Shown in pieces: positions 26,927 through 36,372 of a DNA stretch of 64,000 nt. The DNA lies in the NCBI GenBank assembly GCA_934255135.1, contig CAKQMV010000007.1, positions 1 through 64,000 of the forward strand. The letters are read 5' to 3'. Made by a program: the position numbers and the translations under genes. Under the pieces are notes generated by a model that was not told where the DNA came from, did no database searches, and saw only the letters and a list, made by a program, of their open reading frames with translations. Numbering within the stretch: position 1 is the first letter of the stretch; the number at the start of each line of letters is the position of its first letter. Source of the DNA: an uncultured Clostridia bacterium (GTDB taxonomy: Bacteria; Bacillota; Clostridia; Peptostreptococcales; Anaerovoracaceae).

Positions 26927-27024
26927 GATATAAATTGTATTTTTAGGTCTAAATAGAGCGATTCTCAATTTGATGAGCTGGTATATACCATTTCCGTGTC
27001 TATCGCGGATTCATCCAACACTAG

Positions 27025-27082
27025 AAAAAGGGCATCCGTCCAAGCCCAGGTTATGTAAGCTATTTCGGATGCCCCTTTTTTT
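27025..27082 (-). terminator. terminator after the merR-type gene
   Basis: Arms AAAAAGGGCATCCG (27025-27038) and CGGATGCCCCTTTTT (27066-27080) form a strong stem, with T-runs on both strands. It follows the MerR stop codon and separates that gene from the MFS gene. Confidence 0.8.
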
Positions 27083-27113
27083 AATCTCTAAATCTTTAAG
27101 AGGAAATATTATA

Positions 27114-28013
27114 TTAGAGTATTATCGCTTTAATTGCCGGTAGTGAGAACCAGTATACAAGAGCGAATGCGGCAATGATTACTAGAGATACTATTAGCAT
27201 ATATTTGCCAACGGGCAGCTTACGATTCTGCCTCTCAGCCTCTTTGGTAATGTGCATAAGAGCCATTCTGATAATTGCCGGTAGTATTATGCCTAGAGCA
27301 AGCATGCAGCCCCACATAGGCCATGTAATTCCAGCCAGTCCGATTCCAATACCAAGAACAGAATACGAATTAGTCAGACCGCCAAGACCAGATCCTCCCC
27401 AGTCTCTTCCCCAACAATAGAGAAAATCCTGCTTAGTTAAGCCTTCCATGAAACAATATCCAAATCCTACGAATATCGCAACCATTCCACCAAAATATGG
27501 CATTATCAGATCTTGAGATTCTATAATGTCCATATTCAAAACAATCGCCAGCTTAATCACAACGGCAAACGGAATCATAAACGCAATGCCCTTGAAGATA
27601 AATCTTTTGTCAACGTCCTCTTCAATAATCTGCGCAAGAGTCTTTGACCATTCATCTCGGCTTCCGGAAAGGACCTCAGGAGTGATATCGGTGAGAACGA
27701 TGCCCTCATTAATAATTCTTCGGCAGGATTCTCTTCTGTTATCGAGATCCATCGCCTCACGATTCATCTCCTTAAGTCTCATTTCCAGAACACTGTCTAA
27801 ATCCACCTCTCCGTCAAAAAGCCTTTTGATTTCCGTAATCGGAACCTCCAGCATTCTAAGAGTCTTGATCTGGTTAATTCTTCTTATATCATCGTCCGAA
27901 TAATCTCTATATCCGTTCTCGTTTCTAGCTGGATTTATTAATCCCTCTCGCTCATAAAACTTGAGGTTAGCTTCCTTTATAGAGGTAAGCTTCTCGACTT
28001 CGTTAATACGCAT
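27114..28013 (-). CDS. MerR-family regulator with C-terminal membrane domain
   Basis: The first ~75 residues are a MerR winged helix (RINEVEKLTSIKEANLKFYEREGL, then the ENGYRDYSDDDIRRI recognition wing), followed by a dimerisation helix. From about residue 145 the protein turns hydrophobic with four or five predicted membrane segments, so it should be a membrane-bound transcription factor. The total is 300 residues from the ATG at 28013, preceded by GGGAG; a longer frame upstream lacks family similarity. It lies upstream of the MFS exporter on the same strand but is separated from it by a terminator. Confidence 0.87.
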   Translation of the reverse strand: MRINEVEKLTSIKEANLKFYEREGLINPARNENGYRDYSDDDIRRINQIKTLRMLEVPITEIKRLFDGEVDLDSVLEMRLKEMNREAMDLDNRRESCRRIINEGIVLTDITPEVLSGSRDEWSKTLAQIIEEDVDKRFIFKGIAFMIPFAVVIKLAIVLNMDIIESQDLIMPYFGGMVAIFVGFGYCFMEGLTKQDFLYCWGRDWGGSGLGGLTNSYSVLGIGIGLAGITWPMWGCMLALGIILPAIIRMALMHITKEAERQNRKLPVGKYMLIVSLVIIAAFALVYWFSLPAIKAIIL

Positions 28014-28115
28014 ATCCTTATCTCCCTTCTCGTAAGTATTATCAGCTGATCTGACTTCACTGTAAACCCGGAAGTTACTCACGAGTCAAGAGATTTAATG
28101 AATTTCTGCCAAAAT

Positions 28116-30119
28116 TTATGCGTTCTTAAGTTCGTATTCTCTGTCGAACTCCTTATTTGTTCTGTGAATCAGGAATGCCACGATTCCAACAAGCACAAGC
28201 ACTGCGATAAGTCCAGGTACGAAGCCTGCTCCAACGTGACCAGTTGTGATTACTGTTCCTATCTGATATACAAGGAATGCTACTGTGTAGCCTGTTCCCA
28301 GCTGAAGTGAGATTCCGCCCCAGAGCCACTTTCTGCTCTGCATCTCAGAGTTCATAGCTCCAAGTGCCGCGAAGCATGGTGGTGTGAAAAGGTTGAACAT
28401 CAGGAACGCCAGTGCTGCAACCTTAGTGATTGCCATTGTTGTTGCAACTACGTTTCCATCTCCTACAAGTGCAAGCTCATCAGTATCGATAAATGCACTG
28501 AGTCCATAGCATACTGCAAGTGTTCCTACAACGTTTTCCTTAGCAATGAAGCCTGTAACTGCTGCCGCTGCAAGCTGCCATGCAGCAACTCCAACGATTG
28601 GAATCAAGAGGTATGCAATTGGTGATGCAATTGATGCAAGGATTGAAGTGCTCTCCATTCCTTCCTCGACAACCTGAAGGTGCCAGTTGAATGACTGCAT
28701 AATCTGAACGATTGTGTTACATACAAGGATAATAGTTCCAGCCTTTACGATATATGCCTTACCTCTTCCGAGCATTGAGATTACCGCTCTCTTAAGGCTT
28801 GGAAGCTTATACTCAGGAAGCTCCATAATGAAGAATGACTTTCTGAACTTGTAGCCTGTAACACCGTTTACGATTGTAGCTCCAATAAGAATCAGAAGGA
28901 TTCCTGCAAAATACATAAGTGTTCCAATCCACGGAGTATCTGGGAAAAATGCACCTACGAAAAGTGCGATAACCGGAAGTTTTGCTCCACAAGGCATGAA
29001 CGGTGTCAGCATTGCAGTAGCTCTTCTTTCTCTCTCATTACGGATTGTACGGCACGCCATGATGCCCGGAATTGCGCAACCAGTTCCGATAACCATCGGG
29101 ATGACTGACTTGCCCGAAAGACCTACTCTTTTGAAGATAGGGTCAAGAACAACTGTCGCTCTTGCCATATATCCGCAGTCCTCTAGGAGCGCGATCAGGA
29201 AGTACATTACCATTACGAGTGGCAGGAAGCCGACAACTGCGCCGACACCGCCGATGATTCCATCAACGAGAAGTGACTGTACAAAAGGATTTGCTCCTTC
29301 TACAAGTCCAGCTACCCAATTCTGGAACATTTCGATCCATCCAACGAGCCAGTCAGCGAGCCATGTTCCGACTGTTGACTGTGAAATGTAGAACACCGCA
29401 AACATTACAACTGCGAAAATAGGAAGTCCTACAATCGGATTAGTCAGAACTGCATCAATCTTGTCCTGGCTATTATGCTCGCTGCTTTGAACCTTACGCT
29501 TCTCTACATCTTTAACGATTGAGTTTACGAATGCAAAACGCTTTCTGTCTGAAGCTTCAACCTCATCCTTATCGTGCAGGTTTACTGTTCCCTCATCATA
29601 CGGAGCTGTCTGGTTCGAGCCCTTAAGCTCTGCAGCCTTAGTTACCACAGCCTTAAGTCCAGTGTGTGCTGATGAGGATGAAACAGTCTTAATTACAGGA
29701 CAACCAAGCTTCTCAGCAAGAAGTGCCTCATTAATCTCTGTGCCCTTCTTCTCGTTGATATCACTCTTGTTAAGTGCAACAACAACCGGAATTCCAAGTT
29801 CAAGAAGCTGTGTTGTAAAAAACAGACTTCGGCTCAGATTGGTTGCATCCACGATATTGATAATTACATCTGGATTCTCGTTTCTTACATATCCGCTTGT
29901 GATGCTCTCCTCTGATGTAAATGGTGACATTGAGTAAGCACCAGGCAGATCGACTGCAATAAGCTCTTCACTTCCATCATAGTAAGCCTTCTTGATAAGG
30001 CTCTCCTTCATATCTACCGTAACGCCGGCCCAGTTGCCGACCCTCTCATTACGACCAGTCAAAGCGTTGTACATAGTCGTCTTTCCGCTATTAGGATTTC
30101 CTGTTAATGCAATCCTCAT
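28116..30119 (-). CDS. feoB: ferrous iron transport protein B
   Basis: Ferrous iron uptake GTPase-permease of the inner membrane. The N-terminal G domain has G1 GNPNSGKTT (residues 7-15), G3 DLPGAYS and G4 NKSD. The C-terminal part is polytopic with the two Gate motifs (around IGTGCAIPGIMACRTI and the region after AVTGFIAKENVVGTLAV). The start at 30119 (667 residues) has GGGAGG 6 bases upstream; the longer frame is not supported. No feoA is adjacent. It is divergent from a DtxR-family gene, and the shared region carries GTTAG/CTAAC inverted repeats, so iron-dependent repression is likely. Confidence 0.95.
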   Translation of the reverse strand: MRIALTGNPNSGKTTMYNALTGRNERVGNWAGVTVDMKESLIKKAYYDGSEELIAVDLPGAYSMSPFTSEESITSGYVRNENPDVIINIVDATNLSRSLFFTTQLLELGIPVVVALNKSDINEKKGTEINEALLAEKLGCPVIKTVSSSSAHTGLKAVVTKAAELKGSNQTAPYDEGTVNLHDKDEVEASDRKRFAFVNSIVKDVEKRKVQSSEHNSQDKIDAVLTNPIVGLPIFAVVMFAVFYISQSTVGTWLADWLVGWIEMFQNWVAGLVEGANPFVQSLLVDGIIGGVGAVVGFLPLVMVMYFLIALLEDCGYMARATVVLDPIFKRVGLSGKSVIPMVIGTGCAIPGIMACRTIRNERERRATAMLTPFMPCGAKLPVIALFVGAFFPDTPWIGTLMYFAGILLILIGATIVNGVTGYKFRKSFFIMELPEYKLPSLKRAVISMLGRGKAYIVKAGTIILVCNTIVQIMQSFNWHLQVVEEGMESTSILASIASPIAYLLIPIVGVAAWQLAAAAVTGFIAKENVVGTLAVCYGLSAFIDTDELALVGDGNVVATTMAITKVAALAFLMFNLFTPPCFAALGAMNSEMQSRKWLWGGISLQLGTGYTVAFLVYQIGTVITTGHVGAGFVPGLIAVLVLVGIVAFLIHRTNKEFDREYELKNA

Positions 30120-30182
30120 TTTGTTCCCTCCCAAATGTTGTATTTTCGATATATTTAAATAATTTGTGTAAACGTGGGTATG

Positions 30183-30225
30183 CACGCGGTTAGATCCAAT
30201 CGGGTTAGATTTCACTAACCGCGTG
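30183..30225. promoter_or_regulatory. probable DtxR-type operators before feoB
   Basis: Perfect 11-base arms CACGCGGTTAG (30183-30193) and CTAACCGCGTG (30215-30225). Inside them a second repeat, GGTTAG-ATTTCA-CTAACC, covers 30203-30220. The half-site GGTTAG/CTAACC is the core of the known DtxR/IdeR box. It is 64-106 bases upstream of the feoB start. Confidence 0.65.
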
Positions 30226-30314
30226 GCTAAAAAAATGTGGTGATGTTATTTAATTTGTAGAGTGTCATGTTGCGAAAAGCCTCGCGATACGAACGCTGTA
30301 CGAAGCCTTTCGTG

Positions 30315-30339
30315 GTTAGTCCTTTCTAACACAAGTTAG
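30315..30339. promoter_or_regulatory. second set of GTTAG half-sites
   Basis: GTTAG-TCCTTT-CTAAC (30315-30330) runs straight into CTAAC-ACAA-GTTAG (30326-30339), three alternating half-sites. They match the repeats near feoB and lie 160-185 bases before the DtxR-type gene, so the regulator may bind both ends of the shared region. Confidence 0.55.
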
Positions 30340-30445
30340 TGTAATATAACTGCTTGTGATTGTCAACTGGTTATTTCTATTTTCATATCGAATCTTGTGG
30401 CAGCTAGTCGGTCTCCTGACCACATAAACAAGTTGCACAGCAACA

Positions 30446-30474
30446 TTGTTTTTCGCCGCTATTAATGTTAGGAT
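30446..30474 (+). promoter_or_regulatory. promoter of the DtxR-family gene
   Basis: TTGTTT (30446-30451), a 17-base spacer and TAGGAT (30469-30474), with the ACGGAGG ribosome-binding site shortly after. Confidence 0.5.
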
Positions 30475-30500
30475 AGTTAAGACAAACGGAGGTATTCTAA

Positions 30501-30887
30501 ATGAGTTATATTAAGCATCGTGCAGATGAGTCTCTTGAGGACTATCTGGAAACAATACTTTTATTACATAGAAAGAACGGATATGTGCGTTCAATAGATA
30601 TTGCTAATGAGATGAATTTTTCTAAGCCAAGCGTCAGCGTGGCAATGAAGAATCTTTGTGAGAAAGAGTACATTGAGAAGGCAGATAATGGATATATTAC
30701 TCTGACTGATGCAGGTATGGAGCGTGCGGAAGGTGTGCTTGAGAAGCACACCATTCTATCCAACTGGCTAATCAGCATTGGAGTCAGCGAAGAGACAGCT
30801 AAGGAAGATGCATGCCGTGTCGAGCACGATCTGAGTGACGAAAGCTTTTTTGCAATCAGGAAAGCTTACAACAGCAAGAATAAATAA
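30501..30887 (+). CDS. DtxR/MntR-family metal-dependent regulator
   Basis: 128 residues: an N-terminal winged helix (ESLEDYLETILLL, then DIANEMNFSKPSVSVAMKNL) and the dimerisation/metal domain with the family's EDACRVEHDLSDESF. The third, SH3-like domain of full DtxR is absent, as in MntR-type proteins. Metal ligands fit the HxxxE/H type, but iron and manganese cannot be told apart from the protein alone. The divergent feoB gene and the DtxR-like operators argue for iron. GGAGG precedes the ATG. Confidence 0.9.
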   Translation: MSYIKHRADESLEDYLETILLLHRKNGYVRSIDIANEMNFSKPSVSVAMKNLCEKEYIEKADNGYITLTDAGMERAEGVLEKHTILSNWLISIGVSEETAKEDACRVEHDLSDESFFAIRKAYNSKNK

Positions 30888-30904
30888 GAATAAATAAGAT
30901 AAAC

Positions 30905-30958
30905 AAGCAGTGGTGCCGGGAAGTAGTTCTCCCGAGTCGCCACTGCTTTCTTTTTTTT
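30905..30958 (+). terminator. terminator of the DtxR-family gene
   Basis: AAGCAGTGG (30905-30913) pairs with CCACTGCTT (30940-30948), with an inner CGGGA/TCCCG stem, followed by a run of T to 30958. Confidence 0.85.
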
Positions 30959-31037
30959 GTTATCACTTTTCTTTGAAAGGTGTACCGCTTACTCATTCTG
31001 AGTGCCGGCAGCTTGCGATTTCTACTGGAAGCTGCTG

Positions 31038-31394
31038 TTACCAATTTACTTGTTATGAAAATAATGGACCTTGAAAGATACCAATTTGAATTCTATAAAA
31101 GAAATGGTATACAGTGCAGGTGGCTTCAAAGCATCTGACAGTTATACGCATATCAAATTGAATGCCTTTATGGATAGTTAGAGTATTCTAACAGTAGTTG
31201 CTTCTCAATTAATAGGAGCCATTCATAAAAGCATTGCAAAATTGGCTCCTCAATATTGCAATGCTGGTCCCCCCTTAAGCTTATGAGACTACTTGCATTG
31301 AAAGATATTTAAAATGCTTAGTACCAATTTCAGTATTTATGTATATTCGGTAACATTTAAGATCCAATCGAATAATTATTCTCAAAAATGGTAA
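31038..31394 (+). repeat. long intergenic repeat, copy A
   Basis: A 357-base element that begins TTACCAATTT and ends AAAATGGTAA, that is, with short terminal inverted repeats. It closely matches copy C (53980-54316, opposite strand) over its whole length and copy B (40299-40635) more loosely. Shared hairpins: ACCAATTT/AAATGGT near 31080-31108, GTTAGA/TCTAAC near 31178-31193, and GGAGCCA/TGGCTCC at 31216-31250. AGCTGCTG immediately precedes the left end, as in the other copies. No transposase and no supported open frame inside. It is either a small non-autonomous mobile element or a structured RNA. Confidence 0.75.
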
Positions 31395-31567
31395 TCGTCC
31401 GCCAGGTCTGCCTGGTCGTCTTGCTGCCTGGCACCATACTTATCATTTATTGTTTTTATTAACCCCCGAGGAATTGATGAACCTTCCTTTTGCATTCGAT
31501 TATGACTGCTTGTAACAGAATATGCCTGCGTCACAATCAATTTGTTGTAACACCCCAACAAATCGAG

Positions 31568-31576
31568 TGCTATAAT
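31568..31576 (+). promoter_or_regulatory. extended -10 promoter of the NMNAT-HD operon
   Basis: TGCTATAAT is a perfect extended -10 box, 34 bases before the start codon. No TTGACA is at the right distance. TTGTTG (31542-31547) and CAACAA (31556-31561) form an inverted repeat where the -35 would be and could be an operator. Confidence 0.55.
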
Positions 31577-31609
31577 TGTGTATATATTTATAAAAACGAG
31601 GTCGCGCCT

Positions 31610-34600
31610 ATGAACACTTTTGATGTTTATGACACTTACATGATTAAAGCTACAGAAGTTCTTGAATATTCAAGGAATGCGCTTGAGAAGATTTGTGATG
31701 AGCCGGATAATGGCTGGCTTTCGGAGATTTTCAATCAGATGACAGCAAGACTTTTTCCAGAGAGCTTCACGGCAAACGATGACCCTGCTTTTAACAAGGC
31801 AGTAGATTTTTTCATGAGGAAATATCAGGAAGCACTCGACGATGAACGGAGTATGAGGGCGGCATCACCTGTAGATGACTTTGTGTTTTTTACAGAGGAA
31901 GAATTTGGGCGATGTACTAATGCCGATGAGTACAGACGCTTCCTTGAGGTGTGGAGAACTGAATACATTTATGAATACATGAGGCTGGCCCGCGAGGTTA
32001 CGCCTTTTAACACATGCGGACATGTGGCGGGTGTCCATTATATTGCGACTTTTATTGCAAGACAGATTGCAACCTACGAGACTTCGACAGATCTTGGAAT
32101 TATTTCGGCAGCTGCGGCTTGCCATGATCTCGGTAAGTTTGGATGCGTCGGAGATGAGCTTCGCAAGGTCGCGCATTATCATTACTATTACACATCGGTG
32201 ATCTGCCAGCGTTTTGGCCTGCCGATGATTGCGCATATTGCCGGCAACCACTCGACCTGGGATCTTGAGCTTGAGAATCTTTCGATTGAGTCACTGATTC
32301 TGATTTACGCAGATTTCAGGGTGAGAAGCCACAGAGAAGATGGCGTCGAAGTCGCGAAGTTCTATACGCTCGACGAGGCTTTTGACATTGTTCTTGGTAA
32401 GCTTGAGAATGTCGACGATGCCAAAAAAGACCGCTATCGCAAGGTCTATATGAAGCTAAAGGATTTTGAACTTTACCTCAGAAGTCTAGGCGTAGAGACA
32501 AATCCCGAAATGCCGCCTGCTGAGAATGTGGGCGAGGGTCCGTGCCGTGACCCTCTTCTTAATGGAAATGAGGTCACTGACAGACTTAAGAACCTTGCGT
32601 TCAGACATAATATAAGAATAATGAGCATTTTCAATAATGAAGTGGATTTCGGTTCACTTCTTGAGGATGCGAGAACGGAGAACAATCCTTCTATTGTAAG
32701 AGCATACCTTAATATTCTCGACGAGTACTCTCAGTACATGACCAAGCACGAGAAGCTGATGGCGCTCAGGTTCCTGTATGACCAACTTTCCAATCGTGAG
32801 GGTGACATAAGAAGAACTGCCGCAACTACAATGGGCAAGCTGATTGCGAGATATCAGAATCCAGCGACCAAGCTCGTTCCTGACAGATTTGCATCTGAGA
32901 GCAATGACTCGCTTGAAGTGTGGAGAGCATACCTTGGAAGAGTTGTGTATCCGGGTCACAGAGTTACAGATCAGCACAGACGCTGGATTCGTTACACACT
33001 TAAGATGATTTCAAAGAACGTAATCGCTTATGCGGACAAGGCGAAAGCGCATGATTACATCAGCGTATTTCTTGAGTTCTTTAGGGATGACGCGGTATCG
33101 AGCGGCGCTATTTTTGCCATGATTGAGGTTCTTCATCACATTCCATTTGAGATGATGACAGATGACGACCTTCATATAATTACGGATGTGCTCGGAAGAT
33201 TTAAGGATGAGCCGCAGCCTGCGGAGAGAACTGCAATTCTTGATATAATTGAAGTTTTCTCAGCATGGGATACTGCATCAGAAAGCCTGAAGGAAGCTCT
33301 CAAGAATCTGCTTCAAAGCTTCAGACCAGAGCCTGTTGAAATTGCAGACTTCTATATCTATAAGAAGGCCGAGCGAAATCTATATGACACAGGAGAGAGC
33401 GACAGAGATATTCTCGTAAGCATCACAAGCAAGCTTGAGGATCAGACTACAGTTCTCATGAGAGACAATCTTAAGACCGCAACACCTTGGGTAATCAAGA
33501 CTGCTAATATAAGCTTCCTTCTTGATTATGCGATTAACTGCTCAGGAACTGACAGAAATTTCTTCCTGGCGTCTCACCTCTCGAACCTGCTTAAGGTCAG
33601 CGAGAAGGTTACAGTAAGAAAGATGGCTGGACGAAGCCTCGTTGGAGTTGCATCAAAGCTGCCGTCTGACCAGGTTAACGAACTTGTAATCGAGCTCGCC
33701 AAGGGTCTTGAAATTGGAGATTATCAGTTCTCTAAGTACATTCCTGAATACCTCGGAAGACTCGGTATGTTCCTACTTCCAGGTGAGCTTGACGAATTCA
33801 TAGATGAGCTCGGCGGAATGCTCGACAGCAATAACTTCAGGATTTCATCTGTTGCGCTCGACACAATCGGTGAAATGCTTCAGGACAGCTTCAGCTACAA
33901 TTACAGAGAAGAACCAGATTCTTCAGGCCTTGTCAAGAGAGAGAAGATTATGCTCGGCTACCTTCTCAAAGGACTTTCCTGCTACAACGAAGAGGTCAGC
34001 CGTAAGGCGCTTCTTATAATTGGGCAGTATATTTTCGGTTCGGGTAAGCTTACACTCGAGGAAAAATACCTCTACTACAGATATTTTTACAAGAAACTGC
34101 TGACGCTTCTTAAGACAGATGCCGAAGGTGACATCAATTTCTATAACAACGCGGCAGCACTGAACCACATATACAGATTCGTCACCGACTACAGCTTCCT
34201 GCACGGTGAGATCGAGCTACCACAGAATAAGAGGATTGCGTTCTTCCCTGGCACCTTTGATCCGTTCTCAAGCGGCCATAAGGGAATCGTTGACGCGATC
34301 AGAAATGAAGGCTTCGAGACGTACCTTGCTCTCGATGAGTTTTCGTGGTCCAAAAACACTCAGCCTCGCATGAGGCGTCGTGAGATTATCTCGATGTCAA
34401 TTGCCGCAAGTCCAGATGTGTTCCTCTTCCTCGACGATTTTCCGGTAAACATCGCGAACCCGGAGGATATCAGACAGCTTAAGAATGTTTTTGCCGGCAA
34501 AGAGGTCTACATGGTAGCGGGATCTGATGTAATCATCAACGCTTCATCGTACAAGGCACTGCCGCAGGACGACTCGATTCATACAATGAATCACATCATC

Positions 34601-36340
34601 TTCAGAAGAGAGAGCGCAGAGATGGGAGACGAGTCTGAGGAGAAGCTCAAGGCTGCATATGAGAACATAAGCGGCAAGATTTATGAGCTGAAGCTCCCTC
34701 CTTATCTTGAGGACATCAGCTCTACACAGATTCGTGACAACATAGACGACGGCCGTGACATATCGAAGCTTATCGATCCTGTCGCGCAAAGCTACATCTA
34801 TGCAAACGGCATGTATCTCCGAGAGCCGATGTACAAGAGCGTCCTCGAGACTAAAGACATCAACATCGAGAATCACAAGAAGCCTGACGACAGACTGATT
34901 CACTGCGTTATGGATTCCAAAAACGGAAAACAGCTTGAAGATTATCTCACCTCGGCCCAGACAATGCATACGTCAATCCGAAATTCAGCAGGCGATATGA
35001 TGGGCTATGCGCTCTACCACTCAGTAGATGTGACTGAGCTTTATGACGAGTTTAAGGATATTGAGCTGGCTACTGAAATCAGAAATCAGGCCACTGGCAA
35101 GATTCTGGTTATAAGAGAGCTTTCAGTTTCTGGTGGAAATGATGCATCGCGTGTTGTATCTACGCTTCTTACAGAGGTGCTTGCAGATGCCTGCGAGCGA
35201 GGCATAACCTACGGAATCTACCATCCTCTTAAGAAGGACATTTCGCAGATGATCATGGATGCATTTGAGCGTTTTGGATTCCTCGAGGTTGATCTGAATA
35301 ATGTGAATAATGAAGGAACCGGAATCTGGGCAGTCGACATGAAGGCTCCAATCGTTCTTGTTGAGAATATGGACAGAGTTATCAAGAATCCGTTCAATAC
35401 TAATACAAACGTACTCTCGGTTCTTCAGGCGTCGCACCAGAAGCTTCAGAAGGCTGTTTCGGCACTGCTTCCGGGCAATCTGGTTCTCTCATTTAATGCC
35501 GGAATCATGAACAACAGAATCGTTCATATGGTAACAGCAGCTAACGGAGTGCCTGACACACCTACAGTTCCGCGGAAGCTCGGAGCCGACATGTGCGTTC
35601 CTTTTGGCAAGTTCATCGGCAACACAGTGATTCCGAACACCGTGACCAAAACGCTTCACACCGAGAAGAAGTTCTCCGCAAAGCTAGACAGCTTCACCAT
35701 CGAGGAGTTCCCTATGTACGCTTCGATTGAGAATCAGGTGAGAACAATAAAGTCATTCTCAAGACCTGTTATTCTTGTTGATGACCTGCTTCACAAGGGC
35801 TACAGGCTGAAGCATCTCGATCCGATAATGAAGCGTAACGATATTCAGATCAAGAAGATTATTGTGGGAATTCTGTCGGGTCATGGTAAGGATCTTATGT
35901 CGCTTCAGGAGCGTGAGGTTGAAAGTGCTTACTTTATTCCTAACCTGAAGTCGTGGTTCGTTGAATCAACCCTCTACCCTTTCATCGGTGGAGACAGCGT
36001 TGAATCGGATGATACGGGTCCTGCGAACCTGATTGCATCGGTTAATCTGATACCGCCTTTTGCAGCAATGGGATTCCTGTACATGTACGATAAGGAAGCG
36101 GTTTATGAGCTTGCGATGACATGCCTTGAGAATACGAAGGAGATTTTCAAGGTTCTCGAGGATGAGTATCTTGACCACTTCGAAAGACAGCTTACTATAA
36201 GAAGACTTTCAGATGTCATCAGAAAACCGCGCAGACCAGCTGGCTCAAACATCAGTGATAAGCAGCTTGCTATGTCGCCATCATCCTACATTGATGACTA
36301 CATCTACAGGCTCGAGCGTCTTAAGAACGCAATGCTTTAA
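31610..36340 (+). CDS. giant HD / helical-repeat / NMNAT / GNAT / PRTase-like fusion protein
   Basis: 1576 residues from the ATG at 31610 (CGAGG upstream; the longer frame starting at 31490 lacks a site). Visible parts: an HD hydrolase domain at ~125-230 (HVAGVH, CHDLGK with H171-D172, then HYHYYY and AGNHS); a long alpha-helical, HEAT-like region at ~330-850; a nicotinate/nicotinamide-nucleotide adenylyltransferase-like domain at ~872-1075 with both family motifs (GTFDPFSSGH and ISSTQIR); a GNAT-like fold at ~1125-1240; and a C-terminal part with a phosphoribosyltransferase-type PRPP loop (VILVDDLLHKGYR near 1385). No signal peptide or membrane helix. It leads an operon with an LDH/MDH-like and a flavodoxin-like protein. 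A role in pyridine-nucleotide or related cofactor metabolism is inferred; the substrate is unknown. Confidence 0.85.
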   Translation: MNTFDVYDTYMIKATEVLEYSRNALEKICDEPDNGWLSEIFNQMTARLFPESFTANDDPAFNKAVDFFMRKYQEALDDERSMRAASPVDDFVFFTEEEFGRCTNADEYRRFLEVWRTEYIYEYMRLAREVTPFNTCGHVAGVHYIATFIARQIATYETSTDLGIISAAAACHDLGKFGCVGDELRKVAHYHYYYTSVICQRFGLPMIAHIAGNHSTWDLELENLSIESLILIYADFRVRSHREDGVEVAKFYTLDEAFDIVLGKLENVDDAKKDRYRKVYMKLKDFELYLRSLGVETNPEMPPAENVGEGPCRDPLLNGNEVTDRLKNLAFRHNIRIMSIFNNEVDFGSLLEDARTENNPSIVRAYLNILDEYSQYMTKHEKLMALRFLYDQLSNREGDIRRTAATTMGKLIARYQNPATKLVPDRFASESNDSLEVWRAYLGRVVYPGHRVTDQHRRWIRYTLKMISKNVIAYADKAKAHDYISVFLEFFRDDAVSSGAIFAMIEVLHHIPFEMMTDDDLHIITDVLGRFKDEPQPAERTAILDIIEVFSAWDTASESLKEALKNLLQSFRPEPVEIADFYIYKKAERNLYDTGESDRDILVSITSKLEDQTTVLMRDNLKTATPWVIKTANISFLLDYAINCSGTDRNFFLASHLSNLLKVSEKVTVRKMAGRSLVGVASKLPSDQVNELVIELAKGLEIGDYQFSKYIPEYLGRLGMFLLPGELDEFIDELGGMLDSNNFRISSVALDTIGEMLQDSFSYNYREEPDSSGLVKREKIMLGYLLKGLSCYNEEVSRKALLIIGQYIFGSGKLTLEEKYLYYRYFYKKLLTLLKTDAEGDINFYNNAAALNHIYRFVTDYSFLHGEIELPQNKRIAFFPGTFDPFSSGHKGIVDAIRNEGFETYLALDEFSWSKNTQPRMRRREIISMSIAASPDVFLFLDDFPVNIANPEDIRQLKNVFAGKEVYMVAGSDVIINASSYKALPQDDSIHTMNHIIFRRESAEMGDESEEKLKAAYENISGKIYELKLPPYLEDISSTQIRDNIDDGRDISKLIDPVAQSYIYANGMYLREPMYKSVLETKDINIENHKKPDDRLIHCVMDSKNGKQLEDYLTSAQTMHTSIRNSAGDMMGYALYHSVDVTELYDEFKDIELATEIRNQATGKILVIRELSVSGGNDASRVVSTLLTEVLADACERGITYGIYHPLKKDISQMIMDAFERFGFLEVDLNNVNNEGTGIWAVDMKAPIVLVENMDRVIKNPFNTNTNVLSVLQASHQKLQKAVSALLPGNLVLSFNAGIMNNRIVHMVTAANGVPDTPTVPRKLGADMCVPFGKFIGNTVIPNTVTKTLHTEKKFSAKLDSFTIEEFPMYASIENQVRTIKSFSRPVILVDDLLHKGYRLKHLDPIMKRNDIQIKKIIVGILSGHGKDLMSLQEREVESAYFIPNLKSWFVESTLYPFIGGDSVESDDTGPANLIASVNLIPPFAAMGFLYMYDKEAVYELAMTCLENTKEIFKVLEDEYLDHFERQLTIRRLSDVIRKPRRPAGSNISDKQLAMSPSSYIDDYIYRLERLKNAML

Positions 36341-36372
36341 TTGCTTAATCTACCAAATCGGAGGAAAGATAA

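Noticed and set aside
31067..31170. A reading frame inside the long repeat (MDLERYQFEFYKRNG, in-frame TGA) present in copies A and C
   Set aside because: It looked like a second UGA-containing gene, but copy B lacks it, the differences between A and C are not biased to third codon positions, further stops follow and no ribosome-binding site exists. A structured or mobile repeat is the better reading.
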